From the NCBI GenBank assembly GCA_934695325.1, contig CAKUVD010000017.1:1-42610 (forward strand): 42,610 nt of DNA, read 5' to 3'. The notes below the pieces were generated by a model that saw only the letters and a list, made by a program, of their open reading frames with translations, was not told where the DNA came from and searched no databases. Within the stretch, counting starts at the first letter, position 1. Every line of letters starts with the position of its first letter. The position numbers and the translations under genes are program-made. The DNA is from an uncultured Bacteroidales bacterium (GTDB lineage Bacteria > Bacteroidota > Bacteroidia > Bacteroidales > UBA932). Shown piece by piece: positions 1-9,073 of the stretch.

Positions 1-184
1 ATCTGCTCCGGACCATCTGCGGACGAGGATATTCCGGAAGCGAGTTCTCCGGAGAGACTTCCTTCGCCCACCTGGTGAGAATGTGGCCCCTAGCAGGCTG
101 CCAAAAAGAGTTTTCTCTCCCGGATGCGTATGACGAAAATATAGCAAGAGCGAAAAAAATTAATGATACGTGATACAGTTTCAT
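1..184 (-). CDS. GH2-type glycoside hydrolase, N-terminal fragment (cut by left edge)
   Basis: An open frame starts at the ATG at 184-182 on the minus strand and runs off the left edge; only about 61 residues are visible. It opens with a classic signal peptide (MKLYHVSLIFFALAIFSSYASG) and continues with WAKEVSPEN and then EYPRPQMVR. This last stretch is recognisable as the segment just after the signal peptide in secreted Bacteroidetes GH2-like proteins of the beta-galactosidase/beta-glucuronidase type, where it normally precedes a WxNLNGLW motif and the sugar-binding jelly roll. The catalytic domain lies outside the window, so the substrate cannot be stated. It is divergent from the AraC-type regulator at 358, with 173 bases between the two starts, which makes that protein the obvious candidate regulator. 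The family call is recognition from memory of a short segment. Confidence 0.72.
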   Translation of the reverse strand, partial: MKLYHVSLIFFALAIFSSYASGRENSFWQPARGHILTRWAKEVSPENSLPEYPRPQMVRSR

Positions 185-238
185 TGTTATAGTATTTATT
201 AACTTCTGATATTCACAAAGACTCTGCTGCTATCTGAA

Positions 239-304
239 GGCATTGCAGATTTCATAATGCCATCGGTTTCGTAAATATACAATTAAGTTATATATCCGGC
301 ATTG
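239..304. promoter_or_regulatory. GGCATTG repeats between GH2 and AraC genes (possible operator)
   Basis: GGCATTG occurs at 239-245 and again at 298-304, 59 bases start to start, and AATGCC at 256-261 forms an inverted repeat with the first copy. The copies lie in the divergent intergenic region, and the second overlaps the proposed -33 element of the AraC gene. AraC-type proteins often bind paired half-sites spaced by whole helical turns. Binding here is inference only; seven-base repeats can arise by chance. Confidence 0.3.
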
Positions 305-332
305 TTTAACTCCATTTTCCTTTATATATTTG
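302..332 (+). promoter_or_regulatory. Promoter of the AraC-type gene
   Basis: A Bacteroidetes -7 element, TATATTTG (TAnnTTTG), is at 325-332. A TTG at 302-304 sits 20 bases upstream, in the place of the -33 element. Transcription would start near 340, leaving a leader of roughly 20 bases before the ATG at 358. Confidence 0.55.
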
Positions 333-357
333 TTAAAAATTACATTAACAGACGGCA

Positions 358-1254
358 ATGAAACTAATAGATAGCGAACGGAGCAAATGCTTTGTATTCC
401 CGCAAAAGCAAAATGCAAAACTTGGCGATGACAATATCGAGGCGGTAGGATTTCAGAAAGTCAACGCCGGAGAGCATTACCCTCTTGAAGGGTTCCCTAA
501 GGAAGCACAGTTCGCAGACAACGGCGGACGGGCGGTCGACGCATACCAGCTGGTGCTCATCACGGACGGAACAGGATATTTTCTCGACAGGGGAATACAA
601 TACGAAGTCTCAAAAGGAGCGCTGCTACTTGTACGGCCAGGCATCTGGCACTCCTACGAACCCAACCCAAAAACCGGGTGGACCGAATACTTCGTCGGAT
701 TTGACGGAGAAATGATGAGAAGGGTAATCTCGGATGCCTTTCCTGCTGACAGCAGTAACGTCTATCAAGTAAACGATCTCAGCGAAGTGGTGGAGATATT
801 CAGAAAAGCCCTTGAATGGGCCAGGGCTGACACAGAAGACACTATGCTGTATCTGAAAGCTCTGCTGTCACTGCTGCTGTCCAAAATCGTAAGCAGCAGG
901 TCAATAAACCCAAAAGACGGACAGAATACGACAAAGATCGTGGCAAAGGCTCGTGCATATATGGAAAAGAACATCCATAAAAAGATAGATATGAACGATA
1001 TTGCGAATATGCTTGGAGTCAGTTACACATCTTTCGCTGTCGCTTTCAAGGAGCAGACATCAGAATCACCCGTACGCTTCCTGCGAAAGCTCCGCCTGCA
1101 GAAGGCTCGCTATGAACTGCTGAACACTAATATGTCCGTCAAGCAGATAGCGCTTGACTGCGGTTTTTCTTCCAGCGAGTATTTCTGTAATTTCTTCAAG
1201 GAGGAGGTTGGCAAGACGCCATCCTACTTCAGAGAGCACAAAATCATACGATAA
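358..1254 (+). CDS. AraC-family transcriptional regulator
   Basis: A 298-residue protein. The N-terminal part (about residues 30-115) is a cupin-like ligand-binding domain: it contains YQLVLITDGTGYF and then LLVRPGIWHSYEPN, the pattern seen in AraC regulators that sense sugars. The C-terminal part (about 195-295) is a double helix-turn-helix, with ARAYMEKNIHKKIDMNDIA for the first helices and MSVKQIALDCGF...SEYFCNFFKEEVGKTPSYFR as the AraC signature. Length and architecture are normal for the family. It is divergent from the secreted GH2-type gene ending the left edge, so it probably controls that gene in response to a sugar; this is inferred from position. It is convergent with the V-ATPase operon and shares the terminator at 1285-1317. 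No clear ribosome binding site is seen. Confidence 0.93.
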   Translation: MKLIDSERSKCFVFPQKQNAKLGDDNIEAVGFQKVNAGEHYPLEGFPKEAQFADNGGRAVDAYQLVLITDGTGYFLDRGIQYEVSKGALLLVRPGIWHSYEPNPKTGWTEYFVGFDGEMMRRVISDAFPADSSNVYQVNDLSEVVEIFRKALEWARADTEDTMLYLKALLSLLLSKIVSSRSINPKDGQNTTKIVAKARAYMEKNIHKKIDMNDIANMLGVSYTSFAVAFKEQTSESPVRFLRKLRLQKARYELLNTNMSVKQIALDCGFSSSEYFCNFFKEEVGKTPSYFREHKIIR

Positions 1255-1284
1255 TCATCCGGCCGGCATACGCAAGCATAAAAA

Positions 1285-1317
1285 AAGGTGCGCACCCGCC
1301 AAGCGGATACGCACCTT
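1285..1317. terminator. Bidirectional intrinsic terminator between AraC gene and V-ATPase operon
   Basis: AAGGTGCG (1285-1292) pairs perfectly with CGCACCTT (1310-1317). On the minus strand the stem is followed by a run of seven T, ending the V-ATPase operon after subunit K. On the plus strand it is followed by CAAATTTTT, so it may also end the AraC transcript. Confidence 0.85.
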
Positions 1318-1336
1318 CAAATTTTTATAATATTGA

Positions 1337-1783
<447 letters not shown>

Positions 1784-3619
1784 TTATTTGTCATTATTTG
1801 TTTTCGTCAAAGGGTTGTATTTTGCTCCGGCACCCTCATATCCGGAATTCTTGAAGTACTCCACAAACGTAAGACGCAGCGGGTGCACGAATGCTCCGAG
1901 GCAGGACATCGCCAGGTTCAGCACGTGGCCGAAGATCAGTATCACGATGCAGAAAATCCAGTTCACGACAGGCACAGGGATGTTCAGAATCATCGTTCCC
2001 ATAATATTGAACGCATTTCCAAGCATACCGCCGGCAAGTCCGAGTGCATATAGTCGTATGTAGCTCAGCACATCGCCCAGCAGTCCGGTAACCATATTGT
2101 AGGTATCCCACAGGCCGGAGCCGATGTTCACGAGAGGATTTCGTCCCGGAGTATTGAAGATGAATATCGCAAGGCCGCTCATCACCGCCAGGGCTATGAT
2201 CACCCACTTGAAGACCACAGGCGAAAGCACCTCCGACATTCCGAGAGCGGTCAATATGATGCCTCCGACAATGAGAATCGTCCATCCCCACGTACCTACA
2301 GTCTTGCTGAATCCGAAGCGCTTAGTGAAGTTTATCGTCTTGATGACCATAGCCAGGCAGATATGGAATACACCTATCGCCACAGCCAGAACCATCTGTA
2401 CAGGGAATCCGGCAATCTTGCCGTCTGGGAACCACCCGTCTATGCAGATGGCCTTCAGCCACGAAGGAGCCCAAGACGCACTGAGTATGCTCATTCCGAA
2501 GAACGTGCCCAGCACCAATCCGACAAAGAAAGTCATACCGCCGAGGAATCCGATGAGCCTATACATCTTGCCGAGGCTCGAATCCCGCATCTTCAGCTTC
2601 ATATACAGGGCGATAAGCATCAGTATGATACCATATCCGGCATCACCCATACACATCGCAAAAAACAGCATAAAGAACGGGCCCAACACAGGTGTAGGAT
2701 CGAACTCGTCATATACAGGCATTCCGTACATTCCCGTCAGCACCTCGAAATTCTTTGCGAACCAATTATTGTGCAGTTTGATAGGAGGATTATCCTCCTT
2801 GGTCGCTGGCTCGTGGGTATAGTAAATGTCGAGCGCATCAAACGCCTTGCACAGCCTTGCATCATCCTCCGTCGGAGCGAATCCTGTCAGAACTGTCAAG
2901 TAATTGTCCACAGCCTTCTCAGTAGCCACCTCCGCAAAATAAAGATCCAGTTCACCAAGCCGTGAATTATACGTTTCCTCTATCTGGTCAATGCAGCTTT
3001 TTAAATTGCCCAGAATCTTCTGTTCTTCGGCAAGTTTTGCTTCAAGACCTTCTATATTCTTTTCCTCCTCCACTGCAGAACCGGCAGGAGCCGCAATCGG
3101 GTCTATAGGGAAACTGTACTCCTCCGCTGCAGGGGCGACAGTGACGAAATAGACAGTAGTAGCAGTGAGACTGATTATCTGAAGAGGCTGAATCTCAGAC
3201 CAGGAATCATCGAATTTTTTCTTCGGACAACTGTAGAAACGTATCTTCAAGCCGCGAGATTCAAGCCTTGCGATGTCATCGCTGCTGAATTTTCCCCACG
3301 GCTTGCGGAGTTCAACCTCCTTCCTCGCAGAAGAAATCCGGCTACGGAGATCTTCTATGCTCGAATCCGCTTCCAGCACGGCATTGACCGGGTCTCCTGG
3401 GCATCGGAACCCTGCCTCTGGCTCTCCATTGCAGTTCTTCAGCACGGCAAGCGCCTTCTTAGCCTTGTCAGCTTTTCCAAGGAGACTTTCGGACCTTTCA
3501 TCCATAGGTTTGAGGGAACGTGAAATGTCAATGACACCTAAGTCCTGTATCTTTGACAGAAATTCCTCCGTCTGTCCAGAAAGCAGGATAAACGAGTATT
3601 TTGTCATCGGGCTAATCAT
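1784..3619 (-). CDS. atpI: V-type ATP synthase/ATPase subunit I (a-subunit, stator)
   Basis: A 611-residue protein from the ATG at 3619. That start overlaps the end of subunit D and has GGAG seven bases upstream; an internal ATG at 3607 (MTKYSF) is the alternative. The first ~300 residues are soluble and rich in charged coiled coil, the usual cytoplasmic arm that contacts peripheral stalks. The second half has about seven or eight membrane segments, including PVLGPFFMLFFAMCMGDAGYG, a hallmark of the family, and a late segment with DVLSYIRLYALGLAGG, which carries the conserved arginine facing the proteolipid ring. Together with subunit K it forms the ion path. Length is normal for bacterial V-type subunit I. 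Confidence 0.95.
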   Translation of the reverse strand: MISPMTKYSFILLSGQTEEFLSKIQDLGVIDISRSLKPMDERSESLLGKADKAKKALAVLKNCNGEPEAGFRCPGDPVNAVLEADSSIEDLRSRISSARKEVELRKPWGKFSSDDIARLESRGLKIRFYSCPKKKFDDSWSEIQPLQIISLTATTVYFVTVAPAAEEYSFPIDPIAAPAGSAVEEEKNIEGLEAKLAEEQKILGNLKSCIDQIEETYNSRLGELDLYFAEVATEKAVDNYLTVLTGFAPTEDDARLCKAFDALDIYYTHEPATKEDNPPIKLHNNWFAKNFEVLTGMYGMPVYDEFDPTPVLGPFFMLFFAMCMGDAGYGIILMLIALYMKLKMRDSSLGKMYRLIGFLGGMTFFVGLVLGTFFGMSILSASWAPSWLKAICIDGWFPDGKIAGFPVQMVLAVAIGVFHICLAMVIKTINFTKRFGFSKTVGTWGWTILIVGGIILTALGMSEVLSPVVFKWVIIALAVMSGLAIFIFNTPGRNPLVNIGSGLWDTYNMVTGLLGDVLSYIRLYALGLAGGMLGNAFNIMGTMILNIPVPVVNWIFCIVILIFGHVLNLAMSCLGAFVHPLRLTFVEYFKNSGYEGAGAKYNPLTKTNNDK

Positions 3620-4229
3620 TCTGCAGCTCCTCCATAGCTTCTTCCTCCTCGTGGCGGCTCTTGACAATCTTGGACGAGGCCTTGCTCAGGTTCTCCTCAT
3701 CCTCCATATATCTCTTTATCTTTCTGATAGCCTCCTGATAACCAGGAATCTGCACCTTCTCGTAGAGATTCACCTTCTGGGTGGTCTTCTTTCTCTGCCA
3801 GTCCAGTATGCGGCTCTTTTCCTGATATACTTCCGACTCGATGCCGAGGCGAGTGAGCTCCTTCAGGATATTCACACCGTCAGCATACCACGCCGGCTTC
3901 ACGAAAGCATTGAACGGATGGATCTCATAATGGATCTCCTTCAGCTCAGGTGTCTTAACCCCGGCAAGCTTGGCTGTGACCAAATCCACATCAGTTATGG
4001 AGATAAGGCCAGGGTCAAACTCGTTCCAGAGGGCGGCGAGATAGTCGTACTTCTTCATGGAGGCATTCAGTTCCTCAATAAGCTTCTCCGACCGCTCCTT
4101 GGCTTTGCGGACTTCGAGACGCAGGGCGGACTCCTTGTTCTGCAACGTAGGGAGTGCCTTCTGACGCATCTTCAGCTGCTTGCCGAGATTATTCAGGGAC
4201 GTCTTATTGTATTGGAATTTAATTGCCAT
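3612..4229 (-). CDS. atpD: V-type ATP synthase/ATPase subunit D (central stalk)
   Basis: A 205-residue protein that is almost all helix, with heptad-like coiled coils at both ends: KTSLNNLGKQLKMRQKALPTL near the N-terminus and a highly acidic, helical C-terminus ending in EEEEAMEELQND. Subunit D is the rotating shaft inside the A3B3 ring. Its length is typical. The stop codon overlaps the likely start of subunit I (ATGATTAG), which suggests translational coupling. In most V-type enzymes D works with subunit F, but no F gene is seen in this operon. Confidence 0.93.
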   Translation of the reverse strand: MAIKFQYNKTSLNNLGKQLKMRQKALPTLQNKESALRLEVRKAKERSEKLIEELNASMKKYDYLAALWNEFDPGLISITDVDLVTAKLAGVKTPELKEIHYEIHPFNAFVKPAWYADGVNILKELTRLGIESEVYQEKSRILDWQRKKTTQKVNLYEKVQIPGYQEAIRKIKRYMEDEENLSKASSKIVKSRHEEEEAMEELQND

Positions 4230-4263
4230 ATTAAATTTTCAATTTAATGGTCAACATTGACCT

Positions 4264-5583
4264 TTATGCTTTCCAGTATTTGTCGATCAAAGCCTGCTTG
4301 ATACCGGTCTCGGCTTTGGTGAAATACTTGCCGAACAGCTCCCAGGCAGTGTCAAGCATCTCATCGATAGAGATATTGACATCAATGGAGAGCAGCCTCG
4401 TGGCATATTCCTTGGCATATTTGAGACAGCGGTGGTCATAGTCGCTGAGGTCGAAGCCGTTCTCAAGCTTCGTCTTCGCGTTCTGAGCATCGGCATACAG
4501 GCGCACGCTGGCGTTCATCACCTGGCTGTGGTCCTCGCGAGTCTTCTTACCCTGAACCAGCTGTTTGAGTCGCGAAAGCGAGCGGAACGGGTCAATGATG
4601 ACCTTCCCGGAATCAGCATCTGCACGCAGGTACAGCTGTCCCTCAGTGATGTAACCTGTATTATCCGGAATCGCATGAGTAATGTCTCCGTCATTCAATG
4701 TAGTCACCGCAATGATGGTGATGGATCCGCCCGACGGAAGCTGCACAGCCTTCTCGTATATCTTTGCAAGGTCCGAGTAGAGGGAACCTGGCATGGAATC
4801 CTTTGAAGGAATCTGGTCCATACGATTCGACACGATACTCAACGCATCTGCATACAGGGTCATATCAGTCAGCAGGACAAGCACTTTTTCATTCTTGTCC
4901 ACCGCAAAATACTCCGCGGCGGCAAGTGTCATATCCGGAATGAGCAGACGCTCTACAGGAGGCTCCTCAGTCGTGTTGATGAAGCTGATGATCTTGTCCA
5001 GGGCACCGGCAGACTCGAATGCGTGACGAAAGAAGAGATAGTCATCGTTGGATAGTCCCATTCCGCCGAGGATGATCTTGTCCACATCGGCACGCAGGGC
5101 CACGTCCGCCATCACCTGGTTATAAGGCTGGTCAGCATCTGCGAAGAAAGGAATCTTCTGCCCGGACACGATGGTATTGTTAAGGTCAATGCCGGCGATA
5201 CCGGTAGGTATCAGCTCGGAAGGCTGGCGCCTCTTGTAAGGGTTCACTGACGGACCGCCGATCTCACGCTCCTCGCCTTCAACCTCAGGGCCGCCGTCGA
5301 TAGGCTTTCCGTAAGCATTGAAGAAACGGCCGGAAAGCTGCTCGCTGACCTTCAATGTAGGAGGGGCGCCGAGGAATGAGACTTCTGCATCTGTAGGAAT
5401 ACCTTCAGTCCCCGCGAACACCTGCAGAGTGACAGCGTCACCCTTCGTCTTCACCACCTGGGCAAGACGGCCGGCTACCGTGGCAAGCTCGTCGTTGGCT
5501 ACACCTGAGGCCTTCAGTGATACCGTGGCCTTGGTGATAGCATCCAGCTGTGTATATGTTCTTTGATAAGCTTTATTTGCCAT
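4264..5583 (-). CDS. atpB: V-type ATP synthase/ATPase subunit B (non-catalytic head subunit)
   Basis: A 439-residue head subunit. It has the ATP-synthase alpha/beta fold: an N-terminal beta-barrel, a nucleotide-binding domain without a Walker A motif (as expected for B), and the C-terminal helical bundle. Recognisable segments are RFFNAYGKPIDGGPE, SELIPTGIAGIDLNNT and VLLTDMTLYADALSIVSNRM. It alternates with subunit A in the hexameric ring, forming the catalytic interface. Its first 11 bases overlap the end of subunit A, a typical coupled arrangement. Subunit D follows after 34 bases. Confidence 0.96.
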   Translation of the reverse strand: MANKAYQRTYTQLDAITKATVSLKASGVANDELATVAGRLAQVVKTKGDAVTLQVFAGTEGIPTDAEVSFLGAPPTLKVSEQLSGRFFNAYGKPIDGGPEVEGEEREIGGPSVNPYKRRQPSELIPTGIAGIDLNNTIVSGQKIPFFADADQPYNQVMADVALRADVDKIILGGMGLSNDDYLFFRHAFESAGALDKIISFINTTEEPPVERLLIPDMTLAAAEYFAVDKNEKVLVLLTDMTLYADALSIVSNRMDQIPSKDSMPGSLYSDLAKIYEKAVQLPSGGSITIIAVTTLNDGDITHAIPDNTGYITEGQLYLRADADSGKVIIDPFRSLSRLKQLVQGKKTREDHSQVMNASVRLYADAQNAKTKLENGFDLSDYDHRCLKYAKEYATRLLSIDVNISIDEMLDTAWELFGKYFTKAETGIKQALIDKYWKA

Positions 5584-7327
5584 TTTCTTCCAGAAGTTTT
5601 GAAAGTTGTGAGTTATATTTCTCGAAAGCCTCGCTATGGAACTCCGTATAGTTCATCTGGCGAAGATCATTGATCATCTCCTTGAAGAAATTACGGCACT
5701 CCTCGAAATTCTCGAATGAGAAGCTTCTGTCGCAGATCCCGAGAATAAGGTTCATCATATATTTCTGACGATCCAGAGGGCAGAGGCTGTCCACAGCGTC
5801 AAACGCATCCTGCTGAAGGAACACGAAGTCCAGAAGCTCAGACTTCCAGAATGTCTCGTGATAGCTCATCGGAACACCATCATCACCGAGGATGTTGATC
5901 TGTTCAGAGGCGTCACGTCCCTGACGGATGATATTCTTTGCGCGGTTCACCTTCTCGGCCCAGCCTTTCTCGATTTTCTCGTCCAGGAACTCGCGGATCT
6001 CCGGATATTCCAGATACTTGGAATAGGAGTCAATAGGGTTCACCGCAGGATACCTCTTCTGGTCGGCGCGGTTCTGCTCCAGAGCATAGAAGCATCTTGC
6101 AGCCTTCTTGGTGGACTCCGTAACAGGTTCCTTCAGGTTACCTCCCGCAGGAGATACGGTTCCTATGAATGTGACAGCGCCTGTCTTGCCGTTGTTCAAG
6201 ACGACCATACCGGAGCGTGCATAGAAGCTGGAGATGATCGCAGAGAGATCCACAGGGAACGCATCAGCTCCAGGGAGCTCCTCCATACGGTTACTCATCT
6301 CTCTCAACGCCTGTGCCCAACGAGATGTCGAGTCTGCGAGGAGAAGACATTTGAGCCCCATCGCACGGTAGTACTCGCAGATGGTCATCGCCGTATATAC
6401 GGATGCCTCACGTGCAGCCACTGGCATATTGGACGTATTGCATATAATGGTGGTTCGTTCCATCAGGTGACGCCCGGTATGCGGATCCACAAGCTCAGGG
6501 AACTCGGTGAAGATCTCCACGACCTCGTTCGCACGCTCACCGCAGGCTGCCATCACTATGACATCAGCGTCGCCCTGCTTCGCGATAGCGTGCTGGAGCA
6601 CAGTCTTTCCACAGCCGAAAGGCCCTGGGATGAAGCCGGTACCGCCTTCGGCGATAGGATTGAGAGTATCAATGACCCTGACACCGGTCTCCATTATCTT
6701 GTTCGGCCTCGGCTTCTCCTTATAGCATTTGATGGCCACCTTCACTGGCCATTTCTGCACCATCGTCACAGGCACGTCCTCACCGTTTTCATCCGTGAGC
6801 ACGGCCATTGTATGATCTATATTGTACTGTCCGGCCTTCTCGATGCTCTTCACGGTGTATGTGCCCTTGAATGAGAACGGCACCATAATCTTGTGAGGAA
6901 GCCATCCCTCTTTCACCTCTCCGAGCCAGTCAGCGGCGGCAACCTTGTCGCCTGGCTTGGCTATAGGAGTGAACTCCCAGAGTTTCGTATTGTCCAGAGG
7001 AGCAGTGTACTCTCCCCTCTTGAGGAATACGCCTTCCATCGTGGCAAGGTTGTTCTGAAGTCCATCATAGACGCTCGACAGCAGTCCAGGGCCGAGAGAA
7101 ATCTCAAGCATCCTGCCCTCGAATTCGACAGGATCCCCGTTCTTCAGTCCTCGGGTGCTCTCAAAGACCTGCACGGACGCATTCTTGCCCTTCACCTTGA
7201 TGACCTCGGCCATAAGCCTGGTGCCGCCCAAGGTGATATAGCAAAGCTCGTTCTCCGCCACCGGCCCATCAACTTCGACCGTGACAAGGTTGGAGACGAT
7301 GCCCGTTACCTTTCCTTTTGTTTTCAT
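5573..7327 (-). CDS. atpA: V-type ATP synthase/ATPase catalytic subunit A
   Basis: A 584-residue catalytic subunit. It has the N-terminal barrel, the V-type non-homologous insert (about 110-190), and the Walker A motif GPFGCGKT at residues 235-242, then ACGERANEVVE, which carries the catalytic glutamate (E264) and arginine. LLADSTSRWAQALREMSNRMEELPG and the segment with VSPAGGNLKEPVTEST are family signatures. Length is normal. It lies 159 bases downstream of the DUF2764 gene, the longest gap in the operon. The stop overlaps the start of subunit B. The gap may hold a processing site or a weak internal promoter; none is clear. Confidence 0.97.
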   Translation of the reverse strand: MKTKGKVTGIVSNLVTVEVDGPVAENELCYITLGGTRLMAEVIKVKGKNASVQVFESTRGLKNGDPVEFEGRMLEISLGPGLLSSVYDGLQNNLATMEGVFLKRGEYTAPLDNTKLWEFTPIAKPGDKVAAADWLGEVKEGWLPHKIMVPFSFKGTYTVKSIEKAGQYNIDHTMAVLTDENGEDVPVTMVQKWPVKVAIKCYKEKPRPNKIMETGVRVIDTLNPIAEGGTGFIPGPFGCGKTVLQHAIAKQGDADVIVMAACGERANEVVEIFTEFPELVDPHTGRHLMERTTIICNTSNMPVAAREASVYTAMTICEYYRAMGLKCLLLADSTSRWAQALREMSNRMEELPGADAFPVDLSAIISSFYARSGMVVLNNGKTGAVTFIGTVSPAGGNLKEPVTESTKKAARCFYALEQNRADQKRYPAVNPIDSYSKYLEYPEIREFLDEKIEKGWAEKVNRAKNIIRQGRDASEQINILGDDGVPMSYHETFWKSELLDFVFLQQDAFDAVDSLCPLDRQKYMMNLILGICDRSFSFENFEECRNFFKEMINDLRQMNYTEFHSEAFEKYNSQLSKLLEENGK

Positions 7328-7486
7328 TTATCCTAATGTTTTAATTTATTCAGGAGTATTCTTGAAATCTGTTTAAATCATTGACTTAGTAATCCTTAAA
7401 ACAACTTGATAATCTTTGTGTGTCTTTACCAACTTATTTTCAACGCTTACTTAAATTCAAACAGACTCTTATATTTTCGCTGTTTA

Positions 7487-8098
7487 TCAGCTGACAGCCT
7501 TGTCTGCCGCGGCACGTATCCCGGTATAGGAGCCGCGCACTTCCTCCACGAGACGTGCGAACATCCTGCGTCCTGTCTCGTCATCCAGCTTCAGCCATCT
7601 CGACACGATATGCAGTTTGGCGATGAATCCGAGCACGGCATCCATATCGAAATAGTCAAATGTCGTCAATTCATCGATCTTCGCCCACATCAGGTCGTCA
7701 ATGCCCCTTTCCCTGGCAAGGATATCATCCGTGTTCAGCACAGCATCCAGTCTCTGGGCCTCCGCGAACTCGCCCGGATCCTCCATAAAGATGTCTGTGC
7801 CGGCAGGACGTCCAAGCGCCTTGTTCAGGTATGCCACCTTGGCATTCCTGACATTTAGGTCAAACCTGAAGTATCCCCTTATGAACGGATCTTTCGACGC
7901 AAGCGCAGCCTTATAGAAATCAAGGTTCAGCTTCTCATCCTCGTACCCGTCCATCAGAGTGTCAATCAGACGATTGTCCTTGGCGGAGCACATTTCCCTG
8001 ATTTCCTGCAGGAGAGCATCGGCCGCAGCGCCATCTGCTCCTTTCCAGTCCGGGCTGATGTCTGGAAGGCCAGCTATCAGATATTCAAAATTTGCCAT
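7487..8098 (-). CDS. DUF2764 family protein of the V-ATPase operon
   Basis: A 203-residue soluble protein with no signal peptide or membrane segment. The opening MANFEYLIAGLPDIS and the position between V-ATPase subunits E and A mark it as DUF2764, a family found in Bacteroidetes V-ATPase operons. It is predicted to be mostly helical, with many acidic and aromatic residues (DFYKAALASKDPFIRGYFRFD; TTFDYFDMDAVLGFIAKLHI). Its place in the operon is where many bacterial V-type operons have subunit C, which is missing here, so it may be a short, divergent functional replacement for C (the socket joining the shaft to the ring). That role is a hypothesis from context; no biochemical function is known to me. 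It starts 13 bases after subunit E ends. Confidence 0.85.
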   Translation of the reverse strand: MANFEYLIAGLPDISPDWKGADGAAADALLQEIREMCSAKDNRLIDTLMDGYEDEKLNLDFYKAALASKDPFIRGYFRFDLNVRNAKVAYLNKALGRPAGTDIFMEDPGEFAEAQRLDAVLNTDDILARERGIDDLMWAKIDELTTFDYFDMDAVLGFIAKLHIVSRWLKLDDETGRRMFARLVEEVRGSYTGIRAAADKAVS

Positions 8099-8111
8099 AG
8101 GCCTCCTACAG

Positions 8112-8720
8112 TTATTCTCCGAAAAGAAGCTTCCTCGTAGCAGGACGGAGATATTCGCTTATGAGCTCCTTGAAAGTCTCATCTGTAAGGCTGATGAAAT
8201 AACTTCCATCCTTAGGCCCGATAGTGAAGCCTCCGGATATCTTCTTGGAAAAAGAAGCATTGACCTTATTACTAAGCGCAGATGAAAGTTCGTTCTTCAC
8301 GAATGGTTCGAGTGACGATTTCAACGACTCCGGCAGGACAATGTCGAGATCGACAGCCTCTTCGGCATCGAATTTCTCGGCCACCGCCTTGATGATTCCC
8401 TTCACGAACTCCGCATCTGACATCGCCTTCTCAGTAGCCGCTCCGGTCATCTTAAGTACAAGCATATTCTCGATATCCTTCCTGGTCGCCTGCAAGCTCT
8501 GAGCGGCAGCCATCTTGAGATCCCCGGTCACCTTCGTCTTATAGTCAGCGGCTTCCTTCTCGGCCTTGGCGATAATGCCCTTAGCTTCGTTTTCAGCAGC
8601 CGCTACTATGTCCGCAGCCTCTTTCCTGGCTTTCGCAAGAAGGGCCTCGCCCTCTTCCTTTCCTTTGGACAGACCTTCATTATAAAGTTTATCTGTCAGT
8701 TCCTGTAGTTTATTCTCCAT
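8112..8720 (-). CDS. atpE: V-type ATP synthase/ATPase subunit E (peripheral stalk)
   Basis: A 202-residue protein with a long N-terminal alanine- and lysine/glutamate-rich coiled coil (about residues 15-75; EGEALLAKARKEAADIVAAA) and a C-terminal globular domain (about 90-200) including GGFTIGPKDGSYFISLTDE. This is the subunit E architecture of the peripheral stalk that holds the head against the stator. The partner subunit G/H is not seen in the operon. It is the first gene, preceded by a consensus promoter (8897-8927) and a leader of about 170 bases. Confidence 0.92.
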   Translation of the reverse strand: MENKLQELTDKLYNEGLSKGKEEGEALLAKARKEAADIVAAAENEAKGIIAKAEKEAADYKTKVTGDLKMAAAQSLQATRKDIENMLVLKMTGAATEKAMSDAEFVKGIIKAVAEKFDAEEAVDLDIVLPESLKSSLEPFVKNELSSALSNKVNASFSKKISGGFTIGPKDGSYFISLTDETFKELISEYLRPATRKLLFGE

Positions 8721-8896
8721 ATAGAGTTCAATGTTTTTGTTTCAGCCTTGACTGATCAGCAACTTAAGAAGATGACTTGCTCCATCAATAGAATCTTTTC
8801 CAGATATGATGCAACCCATCATTCTAACGTTACCTGTCAAGAAGCCGGTTTGAATTTCGCTCGACGGCTCCTTAATCGTTTTTAACAATAATCAAG

Positions 8897-8927
8897 CAAA
8901 TTTACACATTTTGCTTGTCATTGCAAA
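8897..8927 (-). promoter_or_regulatory. Promoter of the V-ATPase operon
   Basis: On the minus strand TTTG (plus 8924-8927) is followed after exactly 19 bases by TAAATTTG (plus 8897-8904). This is a complete match to the Bacteroidetes primary-sigma consensus TTTG-N19-TAnnTTTG, and the best promoter in the window. Transcription would begin near 8890. Confidence 0.85.
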
Positions 8928-8967
8928 TTAAGTTCCACTGTTCGGCTTGATTTCGTTCTAAAAGTAG

Positions 8968-8988
8968 GCACTTTCGTTTTGAAAGTGC
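8968..8988 (-). terminator. Intrinsic terminator after the sulfotransferase gene
   Basis: GCACTTTC (8968-8975) and GAAAGTGC (8981-8988) form a perfect 8-bp stem with a 5-base loop, flanked by A and T runs. On the minus strand the stem is followed by CTACTTTT. It lies about 85 bases after the sulfotransferase stop and insulates the V-ATPase promoter. Confidence 0.75.
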
Positions 8989-9073
8989 TTTTAAGACTGG
9001 ATTGAGATTACTGTCTGAACATTCTATGAGAAGTCCAGGAGGGCAGGAGTAGATTCAGGCACACACGCGCCAA

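Larger units (their letters stand above)
8721..9073. other. Intergenic region before the V-ATPase operon
   Basis: These 353 bases hold no gene that I can support. From right to left they contain the terminator of the sulfation operon (8968-8988), the V-ATPase promoter (8897-8927) and a leader of about 170 bases. Within the leader, minus strand, GAGCCG and CGGCTT around 8845-8871 could form a weak stem. No known riboswitch is recognised. Confidence 0.6.

Noticed and set aside
2124..2822. Long plus-strand open frames inside V-ATPase subunit I (also 2363-2965 and 3273-4247)
   Set aside because: Shadow frames of the well-recognised minus-strand genes; no family features, and third-position patterns belong to the real genes.
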